Shown in pieces: positions 36,783 to 45,761 of a stretch of DNA of 64,000 nucleotides (its first letter is position 1; the number at the start of each line of letters is the position of its first letter). Source of the stretch: a bacterium. GTDB lineage: Bacteria > Bacteroidota > Bacteroidia > Flavobacteriales_D > Sanyastnellaceae. The notes beneath the pieces are model-generated. The model did no database searches. It saw only the letters and a list, made by a program, of their open reading frames with translations, and was not told the origin of the DNA. The stretch covers positions 124,001-188,000 of the forward strand of contig JAPOHG010000001.1 in the NCBI GenBank assembly GCA_029979565.1, read 5' to 3'. The position numbers were made by a program, and so were the translations under genes.

Positions 36783-37561
36783 TGCCGGAACCCCTCAAAA
36801 TCTTCAGTCGAGAATTGGGTGAGGACAAGGCCCACCACCTCATCATCTTGCATGGCTTGCTCGGCACATCGGACAATTGGCAGACCTTGGGCAAGCGTTT
36901 CGCTGCTGCATTCCGGGTGCACCTGATTGACCAACGCAACCACGGACGAAGCCCACACCATCCCGTTCACACCTACCAAGCGATGGCACAGGATCTGCTG
37001 CATTACCTCGACGAACGCAACATCCAACGCGCAAGCATCATCGGCCACAGCATGGGAGGCAAAACGGCCTTGGTCTTTGCTCACCGACATCCCGACCGTG
37101 TGAACAAACTCGTTGTTGCCGACATGGCCGCACGTGCCTACGAGCCGCACCACGGACCCATTTTTGATGCCTTGCTTTCCGCGCCGATTGATTCCGCCGA
37201 AAACCGAGCCGCTGTGGAAGAACACTTGATGGCCCGATTGCACGACGCCGGAGTGGTGGCCTTTCTGATGAAGAACCTGCGCCGCGAAAAATCGGGGGGA
37301 TTCACCTGGCGTCCCAACATCTCCGTATTGGCGACCGCCATTGATGGCGTGGTAGATGAAGTGCCCCTGGGCATGAACACGTTGCCCACGTTTGCCATTT
37401 ATGGGGGGAATTCGAATTATGTCAACGAAGACGATCTCGACCAGTTTCAATCGACGTGCATGCAGTTCCAATCCCACGAAATTGAGGACGCCGGCCACTG
37501 GCTGCATGCGAGTCACCCGGAAGAATTCTTCGAAGAAGTTCAGGGTTTTTTGGAAGCTTAA
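36779..37561 (+). CDS. alpha/beta-fold hydrolase, YbfF-like esterase
   Basis: The 260-residue hydrolase has the oxyanion-hole segment LHGLLGTSDNW, the nucleophile elbow GHSMGG, DQRNHGRSPH and the C-terminal catalytic His in AGHWLHASHP. This pattern matches the YbfF group of acyl-CoA/short-chain esterases. The natural substrate is unknown. It is translationally coupled to pdxJ (ATGA) and ends three bases before the convergent CLC gene. Confidence 0.9.
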   Translation: MMPEPLKIFSRELGEDKAHHLIILHGLLGTSDNWQTLGKRFAAAFRVHLIDQRNHGRSPHHPVHTYQAMAQDLLHYLDERNIQRASIIGHSMGGKTALVFAHRHPDRVNKLVVADMAARAYEPHHGPIFDALLSAPIDSAENRAAVEEHLMARLHDAGVVAFLMKNLRREKSGGFTWRPNISVLATAIDGVVDEVPLGMNTLPTFAIYGGNSNYVNEDDLDQFQSTCMQFQSHEIEDAGHWLHASHPEEFFEEVQGFLEA

Positions 37562-37564
37562 AGC

Positions 37565-39346
37565 TCACTGAATGCTCGTGTCTTTGAGCCACTTGCGGTA
37601 GGCATCGAAGAGGGTGGTCTGCGCAACGAAGCCGATGTACCGATCTTGATCAACGACAGGCAAAAACACCGCATTGGTCCGTTCGAAGGCACGCATCACG
37701 TGCTCCATTTTTCCTTTCGCTTCAACCGTGGCCTCCGGAAGGACCATGAGTTCGTGGACCTTGAGCTTGTTGTAAAGGGCTTGGTCAAACATCACTTCGC
37801 GGACGTCCTGTAAGTCCACGATTCCAAGCAAATGGCGGTGGCGATCCAGCACGGGGAAGAGGTTACGGGTGCTGCGTTCAATGATTGGGATCAACTGACC
37901 CAAGGTCCAATGTGGGTTCAGTACTTCAAAATCTGAAACGACCATCTCATCCAGCTTCATCAAGGTGAGGACAGACTGGTCCTTATCGTGAGTTAACAAC
38001 TCCCCGCGCTCAGCCAATTCGCGGGTGTACACGCTGTTGCGCATCCACCATTTCGACAACTGAAAACTGATGCCTGATGTGAGCATAACGGGAACAAACA
38101 ACGCGTAGCCTCCGCTCACTTCGGCAGCGAGCAAAATGGCCGTCAAGGGCGCGTGCAACACCCCCGCCAACAACCCGGCAATTCCAGCGAGCACCGCATT
38201 GCCTACGGGCATGGACCACATCGGGCCCAACCAGCCGGAAACCATGGCAAACTGATACCCCAACAATCCCCCACAAAAGATGGCTGGTGCGAATACCCCG
38301 GCGACTCCTCCGGCGCTCAACGTTACTCCTGTGAGGATGGGCTTCAGCGCCCACGCCAGCATCAAAAATCCGACCAACGCCCAACCTTCAGGATCAATGC
38401 GCCGCATGGACATGTCCGAAGCCAGGATTTCTGCGTGGCCCTTGAACAGGGCATTCACGACCTCGTAACCTTCCCCGTAAAGCGATGGAAAAAGCAAGAT
38501 GGCCCCTCCAATCACCGCACCCCCCACCCAGATGCGCAGCCGTCCCGATGGGAGCCAGTTCACCGCGGCACTCGCCCCGAGGTACAGCCTGGAAAACACC
38601 ACCGAACCCGCACCGCAAAGGATTCCCAAGAAGATGTAGAGAGGCAAGTTGGTCATGCTGAACGCGTCCAAATCCGGAGGCGTTAAGATGTTGCCATCGC
38701 CCATGAGCGCCGTGGCCGTGATGAGTGCTGTGAGCGACGCGAGCAACAGCGGAACCAATGAGGAAGCCGTCAGGTCAATCATGATGACTTCAACCGCGAA
38801 AATGATGGCGGCGACCGGTGCTTTGAACAGGGCCGCAAGCGAAGCAGATGCAGCACAGCCAATCAGGAGCAGGCGGCGATTGAACGTGCGCTTGGTCTGC
38901 CGGCCTATTTCAGAACCGATGGCGGCGGCTGATTGCAATGAAGGGCCTTCCAAACCGCCCGACCCGCCCAGCCCTACTGACAGCGAACTCGTGATCAAAG
39001 GAGCAAACATCCACGTTCGCTTGATGCGGCCATGGCGTTGGGACAGGGCGTGTAAGATGCTTGGAACACCCGGCCCTGGGTGCTCCCCGCGCAACCAGTT
39101 TTTTACCACCCATCGGGTGGCCAACAGGCCAATCAGGGGGCCAATGCCCAGCCACCAATTCCACGTTGACCACGTTGCAAATCCCGACATGCCGTCGTGC
39201 AGTCCTCCCACAACGCGCTTCAGCATAACCGCAAATAATCCAGCGGCCAAACCCGTGAGGACCGCCCAACCCAGCAGCGCCCGATCGGAGGATTTCCAAT
39301 CCGAATCCACCGCGTTCACAATCCACTTGCGTAGGCGCCTCCCCAT
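37565..39346 (-). CDS. CLC-family anion channel/transporter with C-terminal CBS domains
   Basis: The 593-residue protein has the CLC membrane core (about 20-435) and two cytoplasmic CBS motifs (about 460-590). The filter motifs are GPGVP (91-95), GLEGP with the gating Glu-133, and GVFAPAIF. Aligned to the E. coli exchanger by FKAPVAAIIF, the position of its proton glutamate (E203) is Val-187, as in CLC channels; Glu-186 corresponds to E202. A Pro in the first filter motif is associated with nitrate preference in plant CLCs. A passive anion channel is therefore plausible, though untested. Confidence 0.9.
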   Translation of the reverse strand: MGRRLRKWIVNAVDSDWKSSDRALLGWAVLTGLAAGLFAVMLKRVVGGLHDGMSGFATWSTWNWWLGIGPLIGLLATRWVVKNWLRGEHPGPGVPSILHALSQRHGRIKRTWMFAPLITSSLSVGLGGSGGLEGPSLQSAAAIGSEIGRQTKRTFNRRLLLIGCAASASLAALFKAPVAAIIFAVEVIMIDLTASSLVPLLLASLTALITATALMGDGNILTPPDLDAFSMTNLPLYIFLGILCGAGSVVFSRLYLGASAAVNWLPSGRLRIWVGGAVIGGAILLFPSLYGEGYEVVNALFKGHAEILASDMSMRRIDPEGWALVGFLMLAWALKPILTGVTLSAGGVAGVFAPAIFCGGLLGYQFAMVSGWLGPMWSMPVGNAVLAGIAGLLAGVLHAPLTAILLAAEVSGGYALFVPVMLTSGISFQLSKWWMRNSVYTRELAERGELLTHDKDQSVLTLMKLDEMVVSDFEVLNPHWTLGQLIPIIERSTRNLFPVLDRHRHLLGIVDLQDVREVMFDQALYNKLKVHELMVLPEATVEAKGKMEHVMRAFERTNAVFLPVVDQDRYIGFVAQTTLFDAYRKWLKDTSIQ

Positions 39347-39350
39347 GCGA

Positions 39351-39358
39351 CAAATTTC
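39351..39358 (-). promoter_or_regulatory. weak -7-like element before the CLC gene (GAAATTTG)
   Basis: Seven of eight bases match TANNTTTG on the minus strand. The element again ends exactly four bases before the ATG (39346). Recorded mainly because of the repeated spacing. Confidence 0.28.
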
Positions 39359-39380
39359 ATTAGAATCATCGGTAAAGAGC

Positions 39381-39388
39381 TACCTTCG
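39381..39388 (+). promoter_or_regulatory. -7-like promoter element for the Usp gene (TACCTTCG)
   Basis: One base differs from TANNTTTG, 22 bases before the ATG at 39411, in the divergent spacer with the CLC gene. Confidence 0.38.
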
Positions 39389-39410
39389 CCGAGAAATTGA
39401 TTAACACGGT

Positions 39411-40244
39411 ATGGCACAGCACCGCATCCTCGTCCCTATGGACTTCACTCCTGTGAGTGACATTGCCCTCGAACACGCCATTGTCGTCGGGAAGGCGTTT
39501 CAAAGTGAAATCATGTTGCTTCACATCATTGGCTCCAAGAAGGAGATGACCGATGCTCGCCTCCGCATGGAAGCTTGGAAGGAAAAGGCCGCGACTGAAT
39601 ATCCCCACACGGTTCGTACCGCCGTTCGCATCGGCTCCATTTTCGAAGACATCGATGACGTCGCGGTTGAACAAGATGCCAACCTTGTCATCATGGGCAC
39701 CCACGGACTCAAGGGCATGCAGTTTTTAACCGGCGGACGGGCCCTGCGCATTGTGACGAATTGTTCTACGCCCTTTATCATCACTCAAGAGCGCGGCATC
39801 AAAGCTTCCGGATACGATGACATCGTTGTGCCGTTGGACCTGCATCAAGACACCAAGCAAAAGCTGTCCACCGTTGCCGAGATGGCCAAGTACTTCAACG
39901 GCCGTGTGCACATCATCAGCCCAGCTGAGTCGGATGAATTCCTCCAAAATCAACTGAAGCGTAACATCGAATTTGCCAAGGAATACTTCACGGAGCGTAG
40001 CATTGAATACACCGTCAAAATTTCCGAACACAGCTCCGGTTCATTCGTGAAAGACGTGGTCCGTTATGCGGCTTCCATTGAAGCGGATTTGATCAGCATC
40101 ATGAACCTTCACGAGAAAAGCCTCATGGGCATCCTTGGGCAGACGTACGAGCAGCAAATCATCACAAACGAAGCCCAACTTCCAGTGCTCATCATCAATC
40201 CGATTGAGACTCGGGTGATCCGGGGATCTGTTTTCACGCAATAG
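39411..40244 (+). CDS. universal stress protein, tandem Usp domains
   Basis: The 277-residue cytoplasmic protein has two Usp folds. The first (about 1-130) has RILVPMDFTPVSDIALEHA and VIMGTHGLKGMQ, close to the ATP-binding GxxG motif. The second (about 137-270) starts DDIVVPLDL and is more divergent, without a clear ATP motif. Usp proteins respond to starvation and stress. It is a single-gene unit that ends three bases before the convergent phosphatase gene. Confidence 0.88.
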   Translation: MAQHRILVPMDFTPVSDIALEHAIVVGKAFQSEIMLLHIIGSKKEMTDARLRMEAWKEKAATEYPHTVRTAVRIGSIFEDIDDVAVEQDANLVIMGTHGLKGMQFLTGGRALRIVTNCSTPFIITQERGIKASGYDDIVVPLDLHQDTKQKLSTVAEMAKYFNGRVHIISPAESDEFLQNQLKRNIEFAKEYFTERSIEYTVKISEHSSGSFVKDVVRYAASIEADLISIMNLHEKSLMGILGQTYEQQIITNEAQLPVLIINPIETRVIRGSVFTQ

Positions 40245-40247
40245 GGG

Positions 40248-42050
40248 TTAGACCCGAACACCGACGACCAAGACGTCGTCCACCTGCTCTTCTTCTCCTT
40301 TCCAATCGTGGAAGGCTTGGGCCAACGCGGCCTCCATTTCTTTGCTTTCCAGGGTTGCAACGTGAACCAGTAATTCACGAAACCGCTTACGCATGAATTT
40401 CTTGCCTTTCGGACCGCCAAATTGGTCGGGGAAGCCGTCGGTCGCTGCAAAGATCACATCACCTCCTACAAGCGGCAACGTCTGCATTTGGTACTGGCGC
40501 GTTCCCGGTTCGAACGAAGCTATGGCCATCTTGTCGGGCTTGAGCTCCTGCAGCATGCCTTTGCGCACGAGATAGAGCGGGCAATTGGCGCCGCTGTACT
40601 GCAATTCCATACGCTCCATATCAATGCTCACAAAGGCGAGGTCCATGCCGTCGTTTACGGCTCCGGCCTGCGTGCTTTCCTCTCCAAAACCTCCCGGACG
40701 CAGCAGTGCACATGCCGATCGATTCAGTTGTTCAAGTACGCGGTCCGGTTGGATGTATGCCTTGGTGATGCGCTCCAACGCGTGGTGCCCGATCAGACTC
40801 ATGAACGCTCCCGGCACACCGTGACCCGTGCAGTCGATGGCGGAAAACATGCGCACCCGGCCAACGGAATGAAACCAATAAAAGTCCCCTGAAACCCCGT
40901 CCCGAGGTTGATAAAACACCGCCGAAGAATCAAAGACCTTGGCCCGGTCTTTCTCTGAGGGCAGAATGGCCTGCTGGATCCGCTTGGCGTAGTCAATGCT
41001 GTCGCGCAAGTCACCGTAAAGGGATTCGACCACGGCCTTTTGCTCTTGTACTTCGGCTGTTCGCTGGTCGACTTTGGCTTCCATCTCGCGCTCGTTGTTG
41101 GCGAGGTCGTCACGCATCTTCAATATGGCCTGACCCAATGCATCGTCCTCACTGAGCGGTGCATACTCCGCCTCGAATTGGCCTTGACCAACTTGCAAGC
41201 TGAATTCCCGGGTCCGACTCAACCCGTCTGCGAGTCGATTCACAGCAACCGCCATTTCGCCAATTTCATCGCCTGTAGCTTCAACTTTCTTCTCCAATGG
41301 GACGCCACGCCCCATGTAAATCAGGGCTCGCTTCAGTTCACCAATGGGGCGAACGATGGACCGCGTCACCCACCAGCCAATGACCAAGCCGAGGATTAAA
41401 ATGCCAAGCGCCACATTTCCAGCATACAGTTGCAATTGAGTCCCCAATGCATCCATCTGTGCCGTCGAGGCCCGAAGTGCATTGGTCTGGGCCTCCGACA
41501 TGGCGTCCATGCGACGGCGAATGGATTCAGTGAACGCGGGTATGCTCGATCCGTCCAATGCGTAATACTCAGCATCCATCATCGCGATGGGGTCATCGTA
41601 TGCTTGGAACGAAGGCAGCAACCGCATCACCTCGCGGTACACCAAAAACAGGTGTTCAATATCCCGACTCAGCGAATCGAATTGCCCCTGGAGTGCCGGG
41701 TCCGACCAGTTCGCAACCAAGGGCAACAGACCTTGAACTTGTTGAGGAATGGCGTCGTCCATCAGCCGTTGCAACTGGATTTTTTCGGGGTCCCGTGGGC
41801 CGGATTGAACCGAAAGCCAGTGCCGGATGAGGATGCGGGTTTCGCTTACCGATCGGTCCAATGCCTCCAGCTGCTGAATGCTCGGGGTCAGCACCCCATC
41901 GATGTGGCGGCTGAGCTGTTGGCTCTCTTCCAAGGTGCTCCGCGTCATCAAGAACAACGCCCCCACGGCCAATCCAAACACGCCGAAGCCAACGGATATG
42001 CGCCATCCGATGCCCCAATGGATTTTCCTGGGAGCCGACGTGTGAATCAT
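40248..42050 (-). CDS. membrane sensor PP2C phosphatase (HAMP-SpoIIE)
   Basis: The 600-residue protein has two membrane segments (about 12-36 and 208-230) that enclose a helical periplasmic sensor region. A HAMP domain follows (about 230-285), then a long coiled coil (about 300-360) and a C-terminal SpoIIE/RsbU-type PP2C domain (about 365-600). The metal-binding Asp residues sit in SGDFYWFH, FSAIDCTGHGVPGAFMS and AATDGFPDQFGG. Such enzymes dephosphorylate anti-sigma-factor antagonists or other phosphoproteins. No antagonist or anti-sigma gene is adjacent. It is the third gene of a run after a YfiR-like gene and a repeat protein gene. Confidence 0.9.
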   Translation of the reverse strand: MIHTSAPRKIHWGIGWRISVGFGVFGLAVGALFLMTRSTLEESQQLSRHIDGVLTPSIQQLEALDRSVSETRILIRHWLSVQSGPRDPEKIQLQRLMDDAIPQQVQGLLPLVANWSDPALQGQFDSLSRDIEHLFLVYREVMRLLPSFQAYDDPIAMMDAEYYALDGSSIPAFTESIRRRMDAMSEAQTNALRASTAQMDALGTQLQLYAGNVALGILILGLVIGWWVTRSIVRPIGELKRALIYMGRGVPLEKKVEATGDEIGEMAVAVNRLADGLSRTREFSLQVGQGQFEAEYAPLSEDDALGQAILKMRDDLANNEREMEAKVDQRTAEVQEQKAVVESLYGDLRDSIDYAKRIQQAILPSEKDRAKVFDSSAVFYQPRDGVSGDFYWFHSVGRVRMFSAIDCTGHGVPGAFMSLIGHHALERITKAYIQPDRVLEQLNRSACALLRPGGFGEESTQAGAVNDGMDLAFVSIDMERMELQYSGANCPLYLVRKGMLQELKPDKMAIASFEPGTRQYQMQTLPLVGGDVIFAATDGFPDQFGGPKGKKFMRKRFRELLVHVATLESKEMEAALAQAFHDWKGEEEQVDDVLVVGVRV

Positions 42051-42090
42051 GTTGGCAATTTAACGCCGGAAGGGCAGCTTTTCGCGCGGA

Positions 42091-43026
42091 CTACTTTTTC
42101 TGCAGGACCGCCTCAATCTGGCGTTTGTACACGTCCGATTTTTCCGGTTGCGAGAGCGCATAATGAACCGTCATCAAGCCTTTCAGCGTTTCCAAACGTT
42201 CGGGCCTCTGCTGGTGTGCTTGCTGCATGGGAACCAGCGCCTGCTCGAACAATCCCACGCAGACATCTTGAATTTCCATGAGTTCGAACATGGACGTTTC
42301 GTGGTTGATGCGCTTGAGCTGACGCACCCCGTGGTTGTACAGTGTAATGGCGAGGTTGTAGAGGGTGGGATAATGCGCAGGCGCAAAATTGAGCGAGGTC
42401 TCGTAGTGGGAAATGGCCCCGTCAAATAAGACTTGCTCTTGCGGTAGGCCTGCATAGCGGGCTGCTTCAAGCAGGCGCGCATGTGCTTGCCCGAGGTACC
42501 GATGCAAATCTGCTCGTTGTTCGATTACGTTGTACGCCGGATCCAACGCACGAAGCACCGATTCATACCTGCCCATGAGTTCCAGTATCTCCGGTTCTGC
42601 CCCAAGGGTAAACCCTTCCACACGTTCAATGGCTTCACGGAAATACGAGCGCCCCAGATAATCCAGAGCGTCCCGCGCGGTTTGTTCATCACGAACAGTC
42701 AATGTGCCGAGAGCCAAGGCGCGTTGTAGACTCCCCACTGCACGGATCCGATCCTCAGCATCCAATCCCGAAGCACCGCTCGCCTTGAACTGTTCCTTTT
42801 GGACAAATCCCAGGACAAACCATGCACGGGCATTCGAGGCATACGGCGCTTGATCCATCTCCGGGGCAAGCAGGGCATGTGCTGCATCCCAGTCCCCCGC
42901 TCGAACATACGACTCTGCGCGTTCCAAGGGGGTTTGAGCGGCTGCGTCCCCCATGCAGAGCGCGATGAGTCCGAACGCGAGGGCACAGGTGAATCGGATG
43001 AATAATGGCATTCGCATGGTCTTCAT
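42091..43026 (-). CDS. secreted TPR-like helical repeat protein
   Basis: The 311-residue protein has a signal peptide (about 1-31, ending GDAAAQ) and a body of paired helices resembling TPR repeats, for example ARAWFVLGFVQKEQF and HYPTLYNLAITLYNHG. I know no function. The ATG at 43026 overlaps the YfiR-like stop (ATGA) and lies 40 bases before the phosphatase gene. Its periplasmic location would let it contact the phosphatase sensor region. Confidence 0.75.
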   Translation of the reverse strand: MKTMRMPLFIRFTCALAFGLIALCMGDAAAQTPLERAESYVRAGDWDAAHALLAPEMDQAPYASNARAWFVLGFVQKEQFKASGASGLDAEDRIRAVGSLQRALALGTLTVRDEQTARDALDYLGRSYFREAIERVEGFTLGAEPEILELMGRYESVLRALDPAYNVIEQRADLHRYLGQAHARLLEAARYAGLPQEQVLFDGAISHYETSLNFAPAHYPTLYNLAITLYNHGVRQLKRINHETSMFELMEIQDVCVGLFEQALVPMQQAHQQRPERLETLKGLMTVHYALSQPEKSDVYKRQIEAVLQKK

Positions 43027-43574
43027 TTTACGGCCCAAGACATGATTTTATTTCCGATTAACACCCCCTTTTTGGCAGCATCGGCTGCGTTAATTTCATA
43101 CCGAATTCGGTTGCCACTGGCCACGAAATTGATCACTGCTCCTTGCTCCAGTCCGTCCGGTGAATCCGACACCAGCACCGTAGGGGTGCCTTCCAAGTCC
43201 GAGGCTACACGCTTGAGTTCAGCCCCGCCGACGTCACAGTAAACCAGGTGATGGAATGCATCTCGCGGCAAATCCTCAACACGCGAGTACCCCGTCACCT
43301 GGAGAGGTTGGGCGCCAATCATTTTCATGGCATACTTGTCCACCAACTCGTCGTACAGCCGATTGTTACCAATGACGGTCAAATAAAACGAGCCCTCCTT
43401 CACCGAGGAGGGCCATTCATTGGAAGCTGCGAAATGAAATAAAAAGTTCGCCTTCGTCACCGCACGGGTGTCGGTCTCATCCAATCCGCTGGTCGTCCCC
43501 TGGCTCATCAGCAGCCCGCAGGTCACCCAGGCCATTGCGAGGAAGACTCCTCGAAGGCCAAGGGCCAAGCGCAC
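43023..43574 (-). CDS. YfiR family periplasmic protein (DUF4154)
   Basis: The 183-residue protein has a signal peptide (RLALGLRGVFLAMAWV, ending near LLMSQ) and the YfiR fold, with TKANFLFHFAASNEWPSS near the N-terminus and IRYEINAADAAKKGVLIGNK near the end. In Pseudomonas, YfiR represses a HAMP-containing diguanylate cyclase from the periplasm. Here the downstream HAMP protein is a PP2C phosphatase. GTG at 43574 is proposed as start because it places the signal peptide correctly and avoids overlap with ferritin; the frame is open to 43748. Translationally coupled to the repeat-protein gene. Confidence 0.78.
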   Translation of the reverse strand: MRLALGLRGVFLAMAWVTCGLLMSQGTTSGLDETDTRAVTKANFLFHFAASNEWPSSVKEGSFYLTVIGNNRLYDELVDKYAMKMIGAQPLQVTGYSRVEDLPRDAFHHLVYCDVGGAELKRVASDLEGTPTVLVSDSPDGLEQGAVINFVASGNRIRYEINAADAAKKGVLIGNKIMSWAVK

Positions 43575-43623
43575 CGGCTTATTTATGTGGAGGGCATGGA
43601 TCAACCGAAGATGGCTTCTAGGA

Positions 43624-44118
43624 TTAGGCTTCGTCCAAGGTGCTGATGTCTCGATCAAAGAGGTACAACGCCCCCTTATCACCTCCGGCCAAGGCCAACT
43701 TATCGAGCAGTTTCCGAGCGAGGCCTTCTTCTTCAATTTGTTCCGCAACGTACCACTGCATGAAATTGTGTGTGGTGTAATCTTTCAAGCTCAAGCACGT
43801 ATCCACAACATCGTTGATGCTAGCTGTCACCCGGGTCTCATGCTCGAGGATCAATTCAAAAATTTGTTCCAGCCCGGTGAAGGCTGTTTGTGTAACGCTC
43901 AATGAAGGAACCAAAGCCGTCCCGCCCCGCTCATTGACGAACCGCATGAGCTTCAGCATGTGTTGCCGTTCCTCTTCAGCGTGCGTGTAGAGAAATGCTG
44001 CCGTTCCATCGAACCCGCTGGTTTCTGCCCAAACGGCCATGGCCAGGTAAGCGTGGCTGCTTTGGCCCTCCAACGTGATTTGAGCGTTCAGTGCTTGTTC
44101 AATTTTTTCGTGCAACAT
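43624..44118 (-). CDS. ferritin
   Basis: This is a non-haem ferritin that oxidises and stores iron in a 24-mer shell. The 164-residue protein has the ferroxidase ligands in ITLEGQSSHAYLAMAVWAE, HAEEERQHMLKLMRF and VAEQIEEEGLARKL. Length is typical for bacterial FtnA. It has its own -7-like element and precedes the YfiR-like gene by 49 bases on the same strand, so read-through is possible. Confidence 0.95.
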   Translation of the reverse strand: MLHEKIEQALNAQITLEGQSSHAYLAMAVWAETSGFDGTAAFLYTHAEEERQHMLKLMRFVNERGGTALVPSLSVTQTAFTGLEQIFELILEHETRVTASINDVVDTCLSLKDYTTHNFMQWYVAEQIEEEGLARKLLDKLALAGGDKGALYLFDRDISTLDEA

Positions 44119-44133
44119 GACCGGTGTTTTCCC

Positions 44134-44141
44134 CGAAGGTA
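44134..44141 (-). promoter_or_regulatory. -7-like promoter element for ferritin (TACCTTCG)
   Basis: One base differs from TANNTTTG on the minus strand, 15 bases before the ferritin ATG. Same sequence as the element before the Usp gene. Confidence 0.4.
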
Positions 44142-44170
44142 AGCATCCCCAAAGAGGAAATGAAGCAATT

Positions 44171-44752
44171 TCATTTTGTTCGCAGTGGCCCTAAAATCCA
44201 TCGCCACCACCATCCTTCATCTTCGCGCGCCGTTCGAACCAATAACGCATCCAATTGCCGAGCTCGCTGCGCAATCCCTACCAACCGTTCGTGAAAGTCT
44301 TCCCGTCCTTGCGCAAGCAGCTCGCCTTTCATCTTGGCATTCCAAGCATCCAGCGCGGCCAACGGTAGAAGTTCTTCCTGTCGCCGCTTATGTATGATGG
44401 CCATCAGCATGGCAAAGCCATCCTGCTCGGCTGCATACTGCACTTGCCGCGTGCCCAATGGTTTCAACGCGTGTGCCAATTGCCAATCCACAAGCGATTG
44501 CAGCGCTTTGTGGGCGCCGCCACGGCTTAAGTCAAGGGCGTTCATCACCTCATCCGTGGACACGGGCGCGGCTTGGGTCATGAGCCAACCGTGCACAGCC
44601 AGGGTCGTTTTGGGCACACCCCAATGCACTCCAGCAGCCACCCACTGCTTCGAAAACTCAAGCTCCCATTGGGATTCTGGGGTTTCTTGACTTATTTCTA
44701 ACAAACTTTCAATTTTCTGTGAAAGTAGGGAATCTTTTGGGATGAACCTCAT
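44171..44752 (-). CDS. GbsR/MarR-type winged-helix transcriptional regulator
   Basis: The 193-residue protein belongs to the GbsR group of MarR-like regulators. A conserved segment WVAAGVHWGVPKTTLAVHGW is followed by a winged helix with STDEVMNALDLSRGGAHKAL and a C-terminal helical dimerisation region. The ATG at 44752 overlaps the FAD oxidoreductase gene by 44 bases; a TTG at 44704, just after that gene's stop, is an alternative start. It is the last gene of the kbl operon and may regulate it. The ligand is unknown. Confidence 0.82.
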   Translation of the reverse strand: MRFIPKDSLLSQKIESLLEISQETPESQWELEFSKQWVAAGVHWGVPKTTLAVHGWLMTQAAPVSTDEVMNALDLSRGGAHKALQSLVDWQLAHALKPLGTRQVQYAAEQDGFAMLMAIIHKRRQEELLPLAALDAWNAKMKGELLAQGREDFHERLVGIAQRARQLDALLVRTAREDEGWWWRWILGPLRTK

Positions 44753-45761
44753 CGGGCACGGCCTCCCGTTCACCGAGTAACGCTTCAATCGTCCAGCGTG
44801 CAACGGTCGGGCCAATGGTCACTCCGCGGGTGCCCCACCCCACACAGGCGTGGTAATGCGGATGTTCCTTCGAAACCACCCCGAGGATAGGGCGGCGATC
44901 AAAGCAGGTCGGCCGGAGTCCGGCGCGGTGCTCGATGCACTGCATTTCTTGGGCGATGGCTCGGGCATTCGCAGCCCCCTGCATCAGTGCCGCGGGTGAT
45001 TCATCCAAGCAGATGGGCTCGTGAATGTCCCAACGATAGGTCGAGCCCACGCGGTAGGTCCCGTCGCCCAAGGGCAATGCCCATGTGACGTTATTGACAA
45101 TGCGTTCGCCCCAGTCCGCAGCAGGCTTCACCCGTAGCACTTCCCCATGGTTTTTCCTTAATTCCAAGCCAAATGCGGCCAAGTCTTCCACAGCCCCAGT
45201 TCCGCGACAATCCACAACGGCATCAAATCCCTCGGGGCACCCATCCGTCATGTTCCATGTGCGTTGTTCCCAGCGACCCAACCCTTGCCATTTGGTGCGG
45301 CTTGCCTCCGTCAGGGCCACGACATTTACCCATCCCGCATCAGGAACGAGTCCTGCGCCGTGTGGAGCCTTGATGCTCTCATGCAAGTCGGCATCATCCA
45401 TTGTTTCGATGAACGGGGAAACTCCATGCCCCCCTGCCGCACGTTCCGCCCAGCGGTCCGCATATTCCCGATTGGGAAAAACCCGAACTATGGGAACGTC
45501 GCGCCAAAGGACTGTTTCAAGATGCGATTCAATCAGTTGGTAACGAGCGCGTGCCTCGTCCTGCTGCTCCTTGGCATTCCATTGGGGCAGAATGCGTTTG
45601 AACGAGACGGGATTTGACATGCCCGCAGCCACATCGGAGGCCGCGGGACTTCCGTCACTCCACACGGTAAAGGGACAGCCGCGAATGTATAATTCCCATG
45701 CAATCAGGCAGCCGGCAAGTCCATCGCCGACAACCAAAATCGTTGGAACCGATGGCCTCAT
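44709..45761 (-). CDS. FAD-dependent oxidoreductase, DAO family
   Basis: The 350-residue protein begins with a dinucleotide-binding motif [15 protein letters not shown] and ends with the DAO-family segment [11 protein letters not shown] and [11 protein letters not shown], where FAD is bound again. Relatives oxidise glycine, sarcosine, D-amino acids or similar amines. The substrate here is not known. Its start overlaps the kbl stop (ATGA), which suggests work on an amino acid related to glycine or threonine. Confidence 0.85.
   Translation of the reverse strand: MRPSVPTILVVGDGLAGCLIAWELYIRGCPFTVWSDGSPAASDVAAGMSNPVSFKRILPQWNAKEQQDEARARYQLIESHLETVLWRDVPIVRVFPNREYADRWAERAAGGHGVSPFIETMDDADLHESIKAPHGAGLVPDAGWVNVVALTEASRTKWQGLGRWEQRTWNMTDGCPEGFDAVVDCRGTGAVEDLAAFGLELRKNHGEVLRVKPAADWGERIVNNVTWALPLGDGTYRVGSTYRWDIHEPICLDESPAALMQGAANARAIAQEMQCIEHRAGLRPTCFDRRPILGVVSKEHPHYHACVGWGTRGVTIGPTVARWTIEALLGEREAVPDEVHPKRFPTFTEN

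Noticed and set aside
40238-40260. Small palindrome GGGT-TAG-ACCC between uspA-like and phosphatase genes
   Set aside because: Four-pair stem with a three-base loop and no T-run; not convincing as a terminator.
43575-43748. Longer N-terminus for the YfiR-like gene
   Set aside because: It would overlap ferritin by 125 bases and bury the signal peptide; the GTG at 43574 is a better start.
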